Notes under the pieces: generated by a model | Told to the model about the DNA's origin: nothing | The model's input: the letters and a program-made list of their open reading frames with translations, nothing else | Databases searched by the model: none | Source of the DNA: Sphingobacteriia bacterium | GTDB taxonomy: Bacteria; Pseudomonadota; Alphaproteobacteria; Rickettsiales; 33-17 | Reading direction: 5' to 3' | Assembly (NCBI GenBank): GCA_017304685.1 | Contig: JAFKLR010000003.1 | Coordinates: 1 to 64,000 of the forward strand | Length of the DNA stretch: 64,000 nucleotides | Made by a program: the position numbers and the translations under genes | Shown: piece after piece, positions 56,018 through 64,000 of the stretch | Numbering within the stretch: position 1 is the first letter of the stretch | How the letters are laid out: each line of letters opens with the position of its first letter

Positions 56018-57337
56018 TTATTGTATTATTCTAGTAATCGAAGTTTCTCTAGGTGCTTCTCTAAATACTTTTGTGTTTATAGTATTATTTAATGAAAAAG
56101 AAGTTAGTTTATCTAAAAAATTGTTTGCCATATTTTTTAGAGCAGAAGAATTTTTAATAGCTGCACCTAGGCTAACAACACTAATAATACATAATAATGT
56201 AATAGCTATATTCGCTAAATAATTATCAATAAAATATTGTAAAGGATTAATGTGTTTTGCAAGTTTAATATGACCGTTGGTTGCTGCTAGCTGGTATAAT
56301 GTATTACCTTGTTCATCTCTATAATTCTTAATATTAATTTTTGAAGATAAAGCTTCAAATGCAATAAAATTTCCTGCTTTGCATGCGGTTTCAATCAATT
56401 TACCAGCTTGGTTATTGTTTAAATATTTAAGAGAATCTTGTTTAATTGATATAATTTTATTACTTTGAATTAGATAATGTGCGATATAGAGAGCGCCAGG
56501 ATTATTAGCTGCTTCAAATGCTATTTCAATTGCATGATAATCTTTAATATTAAAATCTTTAATTAAGCTAATAAAAGTTTGGAAATTACCATGTTTAATT
56601 GTATGTGCAATTAATAATACTCTAGTCTCACATCCTAAAGCATTTAATACCATGTCTCGTATAGGAAGCTCTATGCCATTTTCAATTAGATAATAGGCTA
56701 TTTTTAAATAATGCTCATACTTACTATTTGGGTGATTAGCTAATTTAGAAGAAATACGATGACCAATTTTTTTTACTGTATTAGTAATTGTATTATCAAG
56801 TGTTTGAATTGTTAAATCAGGAAAAGGTAATTTTAATCCTTTAGGATCAGAACTTGCTATATGATATAAAACTAATTCCAATGGTGAAATAGAGCAATCT
56901 TCAGTATTTAAGTTAGCTCCTTTAGCTTCAATTAAATATTTCATTACATCAAAGCTTCCACGGTGAGCAGCTAGATGTAAAAGCGTAAAATTTAATTTTA
57001 CGCTTGCTGTAATAAGCTTTTCAGGATTTAAAATGGATAAATTAGATTTAGCTACTTTATAAAGATGCTTAATCGAACCGCGAGGAGTGTTAATTACAAT
57101 AAATTCAAAAAATTGTATATCCCCTTTTTCGTCAGTATCTGGATACCACTCAAATATAGCATTAACATCTTGTGAGAAATCTAAATTTTGTAAAGTGTTT
57201 AGATCATTTTTTGCTATAGCCTTTTTAATTGGATCGGATTCCCAATATTTAAAACTACTAAGCAAATTCTGGCCAGTTTTTATATATCGCGTCACGCGAT
57301 CTATGCCGATATCAGGTAAATAGCTATCTAAACTCAT
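56018..57337 (-). CDS. ankyrin-repeat protein with C-terminal membrane segment
   Basis: A 439-residue protein with recognisable ankyrin units (FTLLHLAAHRGSFDVMKYLIEAKGANLN near residue 115 and GNTLYQLAATNGHIKLAKHI near 340) and more degenerate helical repeats between. One hydrophobic segment (IAITLLCIISVVSLGAAI, ~375-392) near the end gives a tail-anchor-like topology. Ankyrin proteins are common effectors in host-associated alphaproteobacteria; whether this one is exported is not known. Confidence 0.85.
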   Translation of the reverse strand: MSLDSYLPDIGIDRVTRYIKTGQNLLSSFKYWESDPIKKAIAKNDLNTLQNLDFSQDVNAIFEWYPDTDEKGDIQFFEFIVINTPRGSIKHLYKVAKSNLSILNPEKLITASVKLNFTLLHLAAHRGSFDVMKYLIEAKGANLNTEDCSISPLELVLYHIASSDPKGLKLPFPDLTIQTLDNTITNTVKKIGHRISSKLANHPNSKYEHYLKIAYYLIENGIELPIRDMVLNALGCETRVLLIAHTIKHGNFQTFISLIKDFNIKDYHAIEIAFEAANNPGALYIAHYLIQSNKIISIKQDSLKYLNNNQAGKLIETACKAGNFIAFEALSSKINIKNYRDEQGNTLYQLAATNGHIKLAKHINPLQYFIDNYLANIAITLLCIISVVSLGAAIKNSSALKNMANNFLDKLTSFSLNNTINTKVFREAPRETSITRIIQ

Positions 57338-57425
57338 TATATTACCATAATTTAAATTTGGATGATATTAACCAATTGTTAAGAATTTGTCAATGTGCAA
57401 CCGGCTTATAGTCTTTAAGCATTAA

Positions 57426-58103
57426 TTAAAAATCTAATTCGGCATATAATTCAGTAGGATGGAAACCGCTAATTTTTTCATTTAAAATGTTTTTAAAGCT
57501 TGGTCTAGATTTAATAAGCATATACCAATTTTTGACAGTTTTATGATACTGCCAATTAATCTCTCCTAAGTAATCAAGTAGCGAAATATGAGAGGCGAGG
57601 GCAAGATCAGCAATTGATAAGTCATTAGAAGCTATCCAATCTTGATTTTCTAATAAAAACTTAGCGTATTCTAAATGAAATTCTAAATTATTTTTAGCTA
57701 CGCGAATTAGTTGTGAGTTTGGCGAATTTTGTTTTAAGTAAAAGCATATAATTTTTTCTTGGATTATTGGCAAAGTTACTTCTTCATAAAATTTAACGTT
57801 AAACCATTCAAGTAATCTTCTTATTTCAGCATTTTCTTTAATTTCTTCGCTAAATAAAAAATGAACTCCATATTTTTCTTTTAAATATTCGATTATTGCA
57901 TAAAAACCTGAAATAATAACCGGTTCATTATTTTCTTTTTCGATTAGCACAGGTAAATCACCGCTAACGTTTATTTTTAAAAAAGTTTCTCTTTTTTTCC
58001 AAAATTCTTCATTGCGTAATTCATATTCGAGTTTATATTCTTCTAAAAGAATTCTAATTAAACGCGCTTTAGGGCAAATTGTATGGTAATATAATGTTCT
58101 CAT
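57426..58103 (-). CDS. glutathione S-transferase family protein
   Basis: A 225-residue protein with the thioredoxin-like N-domain (LYYHTICPKARLIRILLEEYKLEYE; GDLPVLIEKENNEPVIISGFYAIIEYL with the cis-Pro and the glutathione Ser/Gly replaced by SGFYAI) and a helical C-domain with the SNDLSIADLALASHISLLDYL capping motif. The substrate is unknown; the deviation in the SNA-type motif makes catalysis uncertain. Confidence 0.88.
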   Translation of the reverse strand: MRTLYYHTICPKARLIRILLEEYKLEYELRNEEFWKKRETFLKINVSGDLPVLIEKENNEPVIISGFYAIIEYLKEKYGVHFLFSEEIKENAEIRRLLEWFNVKFYEEVTLPIIQEKIICFYLKQNSPNSQLIRVAKNNLEFHLEYAKFLLENQDWIASNDLSIADLALASHISLLDYLGEINWQYHKTVKNWYMLIKSRPSFKNILNEKISGFHPTELYAELDF

Positions 58104-58196
58104 ATTTGTGTAAGTTTAATTAAATTATTTACTTATTATAATGTTTATGTAATTGATACTAAAGCAAAATTTATTATTTGGCAACGTGAGGTGAAA

Positions 58197-59081
58197 GTGA
58201 AAGGAATTATTTTAGCGGGAGGAAGTGCAACGAGGCTTCATCCTATTACAAAAGTAGTAAATAAACATTTATTACCCATATATAATAAGCCAATGATATA
58301 TTACCCCTTAGCAAGTTTAATGCTCGCAGGTATTAGAGAAGTTCTTATAATTTCGTCACCCGACGATTTAGAAGATTTTAAAAATCTTTTTGGTAGTGGG
58401 GAAGATTATGGAATAAATATTAGCTATAAAATTCAACAAAGACCTAACGGAATTGCTGAAAGCTTTATAATTGCAGAAGATTTTATAGGTGAAAGTAACG
58501 TTTGTCTGATACTTGGTGATAACATTTTTTATGGCGATAATTTTAATGTTATTTTATCTAAAGCTAATAAGGCAATGAACGAAGAAGGTAAAGCCTTAGT
58601 ATTTGGTTACCACGTTAGAGACCCTGAAAGATATGGTGTAATTGAATTTGACGAAAATCTGAATGTAAAATCAATTGAAGAAAAACCTAAAAACCCTAAA
58701 TCAAGTTATGCAGTTGTAGGTCTTTACTTTTTTCCAAATGATGTAATTAAAATAGCAAAAACTTTAAAACCTTCTAATAGAGGGGAATTAGAGATAACTG
58801 ATGTAAATTCTAATTATCTAAAAGAAAACAGGCTTAAAGTGGAAATATTAAATAAAGGATTTGCTTGGCTTGATACAGGTACTCATGATTCATTATTACA
58901 AGCGAGTAACTTTATTCAAACAATAGAACTTAGGCAAAACCTCATGGTAGGTTCGATTGAACAAATTGCTTATGAAAAGGGATATATTACTTCAGACAAA
59001 CTTATTCAGATTGCTTCCAAAATGCAAAACATTGCTTATGGCCAAAATTTAATTAAAATAGCTCAAGAAACCTTAATTTGA
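58197..59081 (+). CDS. rmlA: glucose-1-phosphate thymidylyltransferase
   Basis: A 294-residue enzyme making dTDP-glucose. The start is GTG at 58197, with GAGG 5 bases before; another in-frame GTG is at 58191. KGIILAGGSATRLHPITK is the nucleotide loop, NKPMIYYPLASLMLAGI, LGDNIFYG and the EEKPKNPKSSYAVVGLYFF segment are conserved. It is followed by rmlC at 7 bases; rmlB and rmlD are not adjacent. Confidence 0.95.
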   Translation: MKGIILAGGSATRLHPITKVVNKHLLPIYNKPMIYYPLASLMLAGIREVLIISSPDDLEDFKNLFGSGEDYGINISYKIQQRPNGIAESFIIAEDFIGESNVCLILGDNIFYGDNFNVILSKANKAMNEEGKALVFGYHVRDPERYGVIEFDENLNVKSIEEKPKNPKSSYAVVGLYFFPNDVIKIAKTLKPSNRGELEITDVNSNYLKENRLKVEILNKGFAWLDTGTHDSLLQASNFIQTIELRQNLMVGSIEQIAYEKGYITSDKLIQIASKMQNIAYGQNLIKIAQETLI

Positions 59082-59088
59082 GATTTAT

Positions 59089-59631
59089 ATGAAAATAATT
59101 AAAACTGAAATTGAAGGACTTGTTATTATCAAACCTACAGTATTTGAAGATTCTAGAGGTTATTTTTTTGAATCATTTCGAGAAGATGAATTTAAAGAAT
59201 TAAATTTTAACCCTATTCAAGATAATGAATCTTTTAATTATAATAAGGGAACATTGAGAGGTTTGCATTTACAACAACCTCCTTTTGCGCAGGCTAAATT
59301 AATAAGATGTATTAAAGGCGAAATTATTGATGTAGCAGTAGATTTAAGGCCAAATAGCCCTACTTTTGGTAAGCATTATAAAATTATTTTAAATGAAAAT
59401 AATAAGTTTAGTTTTTTTATTCCTAAAGGTTTTGCCCACGGCTACATTACTTTATCTGATGAAACTATAGTATTTTATAAAGTTGATGCGCCTTATAATA
59501 AAAGCGCTGAACTTACTATTAAATGGGATGATGAAAAATTAGGAATTAATTGGGATATAGTTCCCCTTATAATTTCAGAAAAAGACCAATTAGGGATAAC
59601 TTACTGGGATTATAAAAAAATAATAGAATAA
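59089..59631 (+). CDS. rmlC: dTDP-4-dehydrorhamnose 3,5-epimerase
   Basis: A 180-residue cupin epimerase. DSRGYFFESFREDEF at the start, LRGLHLQQPPFAQAKLIRC with the catalytic His, GEIIDVAVDLRPNSPTFGK and PKGFAHGYITLSDE are family hallmarks. It works with RmlA in the dTDP-L-rhamnose (or related deoxysugar) route for surface polysaccharide. Confidence 0.95.
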   Translation: MKIIKTEIEGLVIIKPTVFEDSRGYFFESFREDEFKELNFNPIQDNESFNYNKGTLRGLHLQQPPFAQAKLIRCIKGEIIDVAVDLRPNSPTFGKHYKIILNENNKFSFFIPKGFAHGYITLSDETIVFYKVDAPYNKSAELTIKWDDEKLGINWDIVPLIISEKDQLGITYWDYKKIIE

Positions 59632-59696
59632 CTATTTAAAAGTATTATTTTTCAAATAATTAACGTAATAGATTTATTAAAACCAAAGCTTATTGC

Positions 59697-59725
59697 TTGA
59701 CTTTATTTAATTTAAGTCTTAAAAA
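59697..59725 (+). promoter_or_regulatory. possible promoter of rpmB and tRNA-Ser
   Basis: TTGACT (59697-59702) with TAAAAA (59720-59725) at a 17-base spacer; the -10 box is poor. The leader then runs about 60 bases to the ATG of rpmB. Confidence 0.35.
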
Positions 59726-59788
59726 GATATGCTTAAAGTAAATACTCCTAGATTTGAATTAATCGTTAAATTTTTAAGGAATAAAAAA

Positions 59789-60073
59789 ATGGCTAGACGT
59801 TGTGAATTAACAGGTAAAGGGGTTTTAAGTGGGAATTTAGTTTCGCACTCAAACCGTAAAACTAGAACTAGATTTTTACCTAACGTAAAAAAAATTACCT
59901 TTAAAAGTGATTTAACAGGTAAAACTTATGTACTTTCAGTTTGTATGAGTACTCTCCGCACTATTGAACATAATGGTGGTTTTGATAGCTTTTTATTAAC
60001 TACGGCTAATACTAAGTTAACTACTCTTGCTCAAAAAATTAAAAAAGAAGTTAAAGAAGCAAAATCTGCTTAA
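59789..60073 (+). CDS. rpmB: 50S ribosomal protein L28
   Basis: A 94-residue protein from the ATG at 59789 (AAGGA 8 bases before; the frame is open to 59729, without similarity). [32 protein letters not shown] is the L28 core, with the longer C-terminal helix typical of alphaproteobacteria. A tRNA-Ser follows by 16 bases and is probably on the same transcript. Confidence 0.97.
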   Translation: MARRCELTGKGVLSGNLVSHSNRKTRTRFLPNVKKITFKSDLTGKTYVLSVCMSTLRTIEHNGGFDSFLLTTANTKLTTLAQKIKKEVKEAKSA

Positions 60074-60089
60074 ATATTTTCTAAAAATA

Positions 60090-60177
60090 GGAGAGGTGGC
60101 CGAGTGGTTTAAGGCGCACGCCTGGAAAGCGTGTTTACGGAAACGTATCAGGGGTTCGAATCCCCTTCTCTCCGCCA
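60090..60177 (+). tRNA. tRNA-Ser (anticodon GGA)
   Basis: An 88-base class II tRNA: acceptor GGAGAGG with TCTCTCC, D arm after TG, anticodon stem CACGC/GCGTG around CTGGAAA, a long variable arm (TTTACGGAAACGTATCA region), T arm GGGG-TTCGAAT-CCCC, discriminator G and an encoded CCA. The last A is also the first base of the inverted repeat that follows. Confidence 0.97.
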
Positions 60178-60240
60178 TGATAAATCAGATTATGAGTCAA
60201 TGGATAAATCTAATCATTGCCATTTAATCTGATTTATCAT
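60177..60240. repeat. 64-bp palindromic unit with perfect 16-bp arms at the tRNA-Ser end
   Basis: ATGATAAATCAGATTA (60177-60192) and its exact complement (60225-60240) enclose 32 bases, which contain a partial copy of the arm (GATAAATC) and a smaller CAATG/CATTG pair. No T run follows. It may be a processing or termination hairpin of the rpmB-tRNA transcript or a small palindromic repeat inserted at the tRNA end. I saw no second copy in the window. Confidence 0.65.
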
Positions 60241-60485
60241 AATTAAATCCATTATTAAAAGTTTCTATTTCTTATTATATCTCCATTTTTTGTGCAAACA
60301 ATTAAAGGTTTAACGTTCTACTTAAGCAATATTAATTAAATTAATATTGCATCTAAATTACATAATATTTAATATCATTTTTGAGTTAAAAAGATAAAAG
60401 CTCTATAAAATATTTTAATGCCTTTGTTTATAGGGGATGTATTCATAAAGGTAGATATTAATAAAATATTGTTTAGAAGGTAAAA
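60241..60485. other. intergenic stretch without a gene
   Basis: Together with the palindromic unit this makes a 308-base gap between tRNA-Ser and pgeF. I see no coding frame. It contains a 25-bp perfect palindrome, listed next. Confidence 0.5.
60326..60350. repeat. 25-bp perfect AT-rich palindrome
   Basis: GCAATATTAATT and its exact complement flank a single A. With 12-bp arms and no loop it looks like a dimeric protein-binding site more than a terminator; it is 136 bases before the pgeF start. Confidence 0.5.
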
Positions 60486-61193
60486 GTGAAAATAGCTAAT
60501 TTAAAATTTCCAAATTTTGATTATGGTTTTATTCCAAAAGCAGCTTCCAGACCGCTTGAAGATAAGGATTGGCCAAAATTTACAGATGAAGTTGCTTATA
60601 AAATTGGCGTAAATAGCGATAAATTATCTATTTTAAGACAAATACATTCTAATAAATCTATTTATATTGATAAAGTTACTAATTTAGAATTTAAGGCTGA
60701 TGGGCATCTTACTGATAAGGAAAATATACATTTAGTCATTCTTACAGCTGATTGTGTACCAATATTGTTATTAGACCCACATAATAAAATTATAGGTGCA
60801 ATTCATGCTGGGTGGAGAGGGGCAAGATTTGGTGTAATAGAAAGTACTATCCAAGAAATGTTAAATAAAGGTGCAATTGCTAAAAATATAATAGCAATAA
60901 TTGGACCTGCAATTTCACAAAAAAATTATGAAGTAGGTGATGAGTTTTTAGAAAGTTTTTTAGAAGAAAGTTCTAATAATCAGAAGTTTTTTAAAAAACT
61001 AACAGATAAAAATCATTTTGATAATATTTCTTATGTAAAAACTAAATTAAATAAGCTTGATATTCATCATATTTTTGATATAGGTATTGATACGTTTGAA
61101 AATCACAATTTTTATAGCTATCGTAGGCTTACAAAAGGTATTGATAAAGAATATGGAAGTAATGTTTCATATATTGTAATAAAAAATGATTAA
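60486..61193 (+). CDS. pgeF: peptidoglycan editing factor PgeF / YfiH laccase-domain protein
   Basis: A 235-residue protein of the DUF152 family, starting with GTG at 60486 after AAGG. LRQIHSNKSIYID, TADCVPILLLDP and GAIHAGWRGARFG carry the zinc-binding His-Cys-His, and GPAISQKNYEVGDEF follows. Known members act as purine nucleoside phosphorylase/deaminase, and in E. coli the protein prevents L-Ser misincorporation into peptidoglycan. It overlaps ccmC by 8 bases. Confidence 0.93.
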   Translation: MKIANLKFPNFDYGFIPKAASRPLEDKDWPKFTDEVAYKIGVNSDKLSILRQIHSNKSIYIDKVTNLEFKADGHLTDKENIHLVILTADCVPILLLDPHNKIIGAIHAGWRGARFGVIESTIQEMLNKGAIAKNIIAIIGPAISQKNYEVGDEFLESFLEESSNNQKFFKKLTDKNHFDNISYVKTKLNKLDIHHIFDIGIDTFENHNFYSYRRLTKGIDKEYGSNVSYIVIKND

Positions 61194-61917
61194 TTTAACT
61201 CCCGCTTTTTTTCATAATTACTCTAAAAAATTAGCTTCTATATTTGCTATAGTATCATCAATATTATTTGTAATTGGGACTTACATAGCTTTTTATGTTG
61301 CCCCTTTAGATTACCAGCAAGAGGATGCTGTTAGAATAATGTATATACATGTTCCCAGTGCATGGCTTGCATTAAACATATATTTTGCAATGGGAACATT
61401 AGGAATTACATACATAATCTGGCGTAATCATTTAAATATTATTATAGCTAATGGATTAGCTCAAATAGGGGCTATATTTGCTTTTATAACCCTAATTACA
61501 GGCTCGCTTTGGGGTAAACCAATGTGGGGGACTTATTGGGTATGGGATGCTCGCTTAACCTCAATGCTAATAATGTTTTTATTTTATATTGGATATAATT
61601 TATTTAACTATTACCAAAGTTTAATACATACAGATTATATGGCTCTAGCTATCTTAGCAATTGTTGGAGCAATAAATGTCCCTATTGTTAAATTTTCAGT
61701 AAATTTATGGAATAGCCTCCATCAACCTGCAAGTATATTAAGAAAAGGTGGAATAGCTATTCATAATGATATGTTAATACCATTATTTATAATGTTTATA
61801 GCATGTATTTGTCTAGTTATTACTATTAGTTTAATTTATACCGAAAAAGAACTGTTAAAGCGCAAGAAAATCAAAAATAAAATTAGATTTATAAAAAATT
61901 TAGAATCAGTTAAATAG
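61186..61917 (+). CDS. ccmC: heme exporter protein CcmC
   Basis: A 243-residue protein with six membrane helices. The periplasmic tryptophan-rich WGKPMWGTYWVWDARLTS and the two flanking His regions (YIHVPSAW, NSLHQPAS) are the heme-handling site of system I cytochrome c maturation, where CcmC loads heme on CcmE. The other ccm genes are elsewhere. It begins within the end of pgeF. Confidence 0.96.
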   Translation: MINLTPAFFHNYSKKLASIFAIVSSILFVIGTYIAFYVAPLDYQQEDAVRIMYIHVPSAWLALNIYFAMGTLGITYIIWRNHLNIIIANGLAQIGAIFAFITLITGSLWGKPMWGTYWVWDARLTSMLIMFLFYIGYNLFNYYQSLIHTDYMALAILAIVGAINVPIVKFSVNLWNSLHQPASILRKGGIAIHNDMLIPLFIMFIACICLVITISLIYTEKELLKRKKIKNKIRFIKNLESVK

Positions 61918-61993
61918 TACTTGTATTAATACTAAAATATTATTAATTTAAACCTTGATTATAATTACAGTTCACTTTCAAATAGAGAAAATC

Positions 61994-62320
61994 ATGACAT
62001 ATGTTGTAACAGATGCTTGTATAAAATGTAAATATACAGATTGCGCAGCGGTTTGCCCTGTTGATTGCTTTTATGAAGGGGAAAATATGTTGGTAATTAA
62101 CCCTGATGAATGTATTGATTGTGGGGTATGTGAACCTGAATGTCCTATTGAAGCAATTAAGCCAGAATCTGAAGATTTATTAGAATGGTTAGAATTAAAT
62201 AAAGAATATGCTGCTAAATGGCCAAATATTAATTCTAAAAAAGACCCATTGCCAGAAGTAGACGATTATAAATTTGTAAAAGATAAGAAAAAATTCTTTA
62301 GTCCAAATCCTGGAAAATAA
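61994..62320 (+). CDS. fdxA: seven-iron ferredoxin FdxA
   Basis: A 108-residue ferredoxin from the ATG at 61994. By comparison with Azotobacter ferredoxin I, Cys9, 17 and 50 hold the 3Fe-4S cluster and Cys21, 40, 43 and 46 the 4Fe-4S cluster; the two further cysteines (12, 25) are also usual. The C-terminal ~50 residues ([17 protein letters not shown]) are typical. It transfers electrons in the cytoplasm; partner unknown. Confidence 0.95.
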   Translation: MTYVVTDACIKCKYTDCAAVCPVDCFYEGENMLVINPDECIDCGVCEPECPIEAIKPESEDLLEWLELNKEYAAKWPNINSKKDPLPEVDDYKFVKDKKKFFSPNPGK

Positions 62321-62663
62321 GTTTAGAGAAAGTGATTAGTTTAAAGCCACCTCAAATTACTGAAGAGGTTTTTGAGCTTTAAAATACTGTTATTAAACCT
62401 AAGGCTACTTATTTTCTTCCATTTCTTGAAACACTTGAAACACTATTAAAGGTGCATTGCCAACCTCATTACGTAGGGATGAATTTCATAGGCTACTCAT
62501 TATTATATTAGAAGAATCTAAGGTGTAAGGTTTATCTCGTAATTTTTTGATTATCTGAATTGCTTTATAATAATATTAATATCTGCTAATACCGCTATTA
62601 ATATTAATTCCAGTTTCTTTTTTTATTATGAAAATCAATAATAGTATATCTAATTCAAATTAA
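62321..62663. other. gene-free stretch, probably decayed sequence
   Basis: No intact frame is present. On the minus strand around 62400-62530 short open pieces separated by stops (SSLRNEVGNAPLIVF, then FQEMEENK) look like remnants of a coding sequence, too short to assign. There is no clear terminator for fdxA. Confidence 0.4.
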
Positions 62664-63048
62664 TTATTTTTTATCTTGAACATATTGTGAAGCTAAATAT
62701 TTGTCTATTATATCTAAAACTGTTTTGCCTTCTTTATTCTTCACAGTATAATCTGCACCAGCTTCAAGTGAAACTATTAAGGTAGCCAATATTTGACATA
62801 CTCCATTTTACTGCATAGTGTATAGGAGTATTACTATTTTTTGGGTTTCTAATATTTGCATTTCTACTAATAAAAAATTGCGCTATTTCAGATCTTCCGT
62901 AAATGGCACAAAGATGAAGCGCAGACAGACCACTTTTATTTATATAATTTACATCAAGATTTGAAAGTTTAGAAAAGAATTCCTTTATTCATTCTGGTAG
63001 GCCCTATGAAATTAAAATTCCAAAATGTTTTTCATGCTTATCTAGCAT
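62664..63048 (-). pseudogene. ankyrin-repeat pseudogene
   Basis: Read from an ATG at 63048 with AAGGAA upstream, the frame starts MLDKHEKHFGILIS, meets TAG at 63004-63006 and TGA at 62989-62991, then shows two ankyrin units (INKSGLSALHLCAIYGRSEI and NSNTPIHYAVKW). A frameshift near 62790 moves it to ATLIVSLEAGADYTVKNKEG and KTVLDIIDKYLAS, ending TAA at 62664. Two stops and one shift in 128 codons mean the gene is dead. Confidence 0.85.
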
Positions 63049-63124
63049 ATAAAATTCCTTATATAGATTTAATTAAATTATTTTTAATGATTTAACATTT
63101 AAAAGCCTATATTAAAGAAAATGA

Positions 63125-64000
63125 TCATGCAATTGCATTTATGAAATTTTTGATAACAGAAATTTTTTGTTGATCATCTTTAAATTCACGCATTAAAACC
63201 ATTTTACCATCTGGCCTTAATTTAGAATTATTTGGATCTTTAGCTAAAAATTGCATTAATTTATCTGCATTTTTAGGAGTATTTTTATAAAAAGAAAATA
63301 CAACACCTTTAGGTCCAGTATCAATTTTATCAATGCACGCTTTTAAACAAAGTTGTTTAAGTTCAATAATTAAAAATAGATGTTTAACACTATCTGGCAT
63401 TGGACCGAAACGATCTACCATTTCAGCATAAAAACTATTTAGTTCTTGTTCATTTTCAATTGAAGCAATTCGTCTATATAAACCAAGTCGAAGGTTAATA
63501 TCTTCAATATAATTATCCGGAATTAATACAGATAAACCAATATTAATTTGCGGACTATATTTTTCGCTCACAACTTCTTTAGTATCTTTTAGTTCTAAAA
63601 TAGCTTCTTTTAACATTTCCTGGTAAAGCTCAACGCCAACTTCACGAATATGTCCTGATTGTTCATCGCCTAGTAAATTACCCATGCCACGAATATCCAT
63701 ATCATGGCTTGCAACGTTAAAACCGGCACCTAAGCTATCAAGTTTTTGCATTACTTCTAAACGCTTTTTAGCTGTTGGAGTTATCATATGATTTTTAGGA
63801 ATAGTTAAATATGCAAATGCACGAATTTTACCACGACCAACTCTTCCACGTAATTGATAAAGTTGTGAAAGACCAAACATATCTGCTCTATGAATTATCA
63901 TAGTATTAGCTGATTGCACATCTAAACCCGATTCTACTATTGTAGTTGATAGTAAAACATCGAATTTACCATCATAAAATCCATTCATAATATCTTCTAA
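63125..64000 (-). CDS. mfd: transcription-repair coupling factor, C-terminal part (partial)
   Basis: The frame is open past the window edge; in-frame Leu-Glu-Asp-Ile codons precede the Met at 63988, so that is not the start. STTIVESGLDVQSANTMIIHRAD and LYQLRGRVGRG are helicase motifs V and VI, and HDMDIRGMGNLLGDEQSG with the VGVELYQEML segment and the TRCF C-terminal domain are specific to Mfd. It removes stalled RNA polymerase at lesions and recruits UvrA; uvrC is at 53573. Confidence 0.96.
   Translation of the reverse strand, partial: LEDIMNGFYDGKFDVLLSTTIVESGLDVQSANTMIIHRADMFGLSQLYQLRGRVGRGKIRAFAYLTIPKNHMITPTAKKRLEVMQKLDSLGAGFNVASHDMDIRGMGNLLGDEQSGHIREVGVELYQEMLKEAILELKDTKEVVSEKYSPQINIGLSVLIPDNYIEDINLRLGLYRRIASIENEQELNSFYAEMVDRFGPMPDSVKHLFLIIELKQLCLKACIDKIDTGPKGVVFSFYKNTPKNADKLMQFLAKDPNNSKLRPDGKMVLMREFKDDQQKISVIKNFINAIA

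Overview
This is AT-rich alphaproteobacterial DNA and most likely from an obligately host-associated member of the Rickettsiales or a close relative. The grounds are the rickettsial-style gene content (S10-spc-alpha ribosomal cluster running tuf to rplQ, mreBC, mrdA, CcmC, FdxA, the alphaproteobacterial atpI-atpB-atpE-atpF'-atpF order), ankyrin-repeat genes including a decayed one, several lineage-specific proteins of unknown function, and the base composition. The exact genus cannot be fixed from the window alone.

Layout. 1-13786: the end of tuf, then 27 genes on the plus strand from rpsJ to rplQ including secY, adk and rpoA, closed by a clear intrinsic terminator. 14209-17615: a DMT-type transporter and three unknown minus-strand genes, two of them paralogues. 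17877-20626: mreB-mreC (minus) and uppP (plus), all cell-wall synthesis. 20600-33727: mixed housekeeping and transport, with an unknown strongly signalled 418-residue membrane-type protein, tRNA-Ala, a guanidine exporter (gdx/sugE) behind what reads as a guanidine-III riboswitch, PLP homeostasis protein, MFS and TerC transporters, a CheY-like receiver, a LOG-family protein, isocitrate dehydrogenase, a glycosyltransferase and a minus-strand run of hydrolases ending in a VanX-type D-Ala-D-Ala dipeptidase.

33803-41581 is a mobile island of about 7.8 kb, integrated at the 3' end of tRNA-Asn and bounded by a 14-bp direct repeat (17 bp with one mismatch). All of its genes are on the plus strand: a C5 cytosine methyltransferase, an overlapping PD-(D/E)XK restriction enzyme (probably SacI-like), an unrecognised 598-residue protein with what looks like a degenerate nuclease core, a palindrome cluster, two small proteins (one SpoVG-like), then a tyrosine recombinase and a large serine recombinase overlapping by 4 bp. 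The serine recombinase reading frame runs through the right attachment core into the tRNA gene. The same frame is open for 30 more codons inside the left end, so in the excised circle the gene would be continuous across attP and carry a different C-terminus.

41753-64000: azoreductase, membrane glycosyltransferase and a polytopic membrane protein, the Fo part of ATP synthase (minus), mrdA (PBP2), a tandem pair of unknown paralogues, uvrC, pgsA, an ankyrin membrane protein, a GST-like protein, rmlA-rmlC (dTDP-sugar synthesis), rpmB with tRNA-Ser, pgeF-ccmC, fdxA, an ankyrin pseudogene and the C-terminal part of mfd running off the window. No CRISPR array, rRNA gene or IS element was seen.
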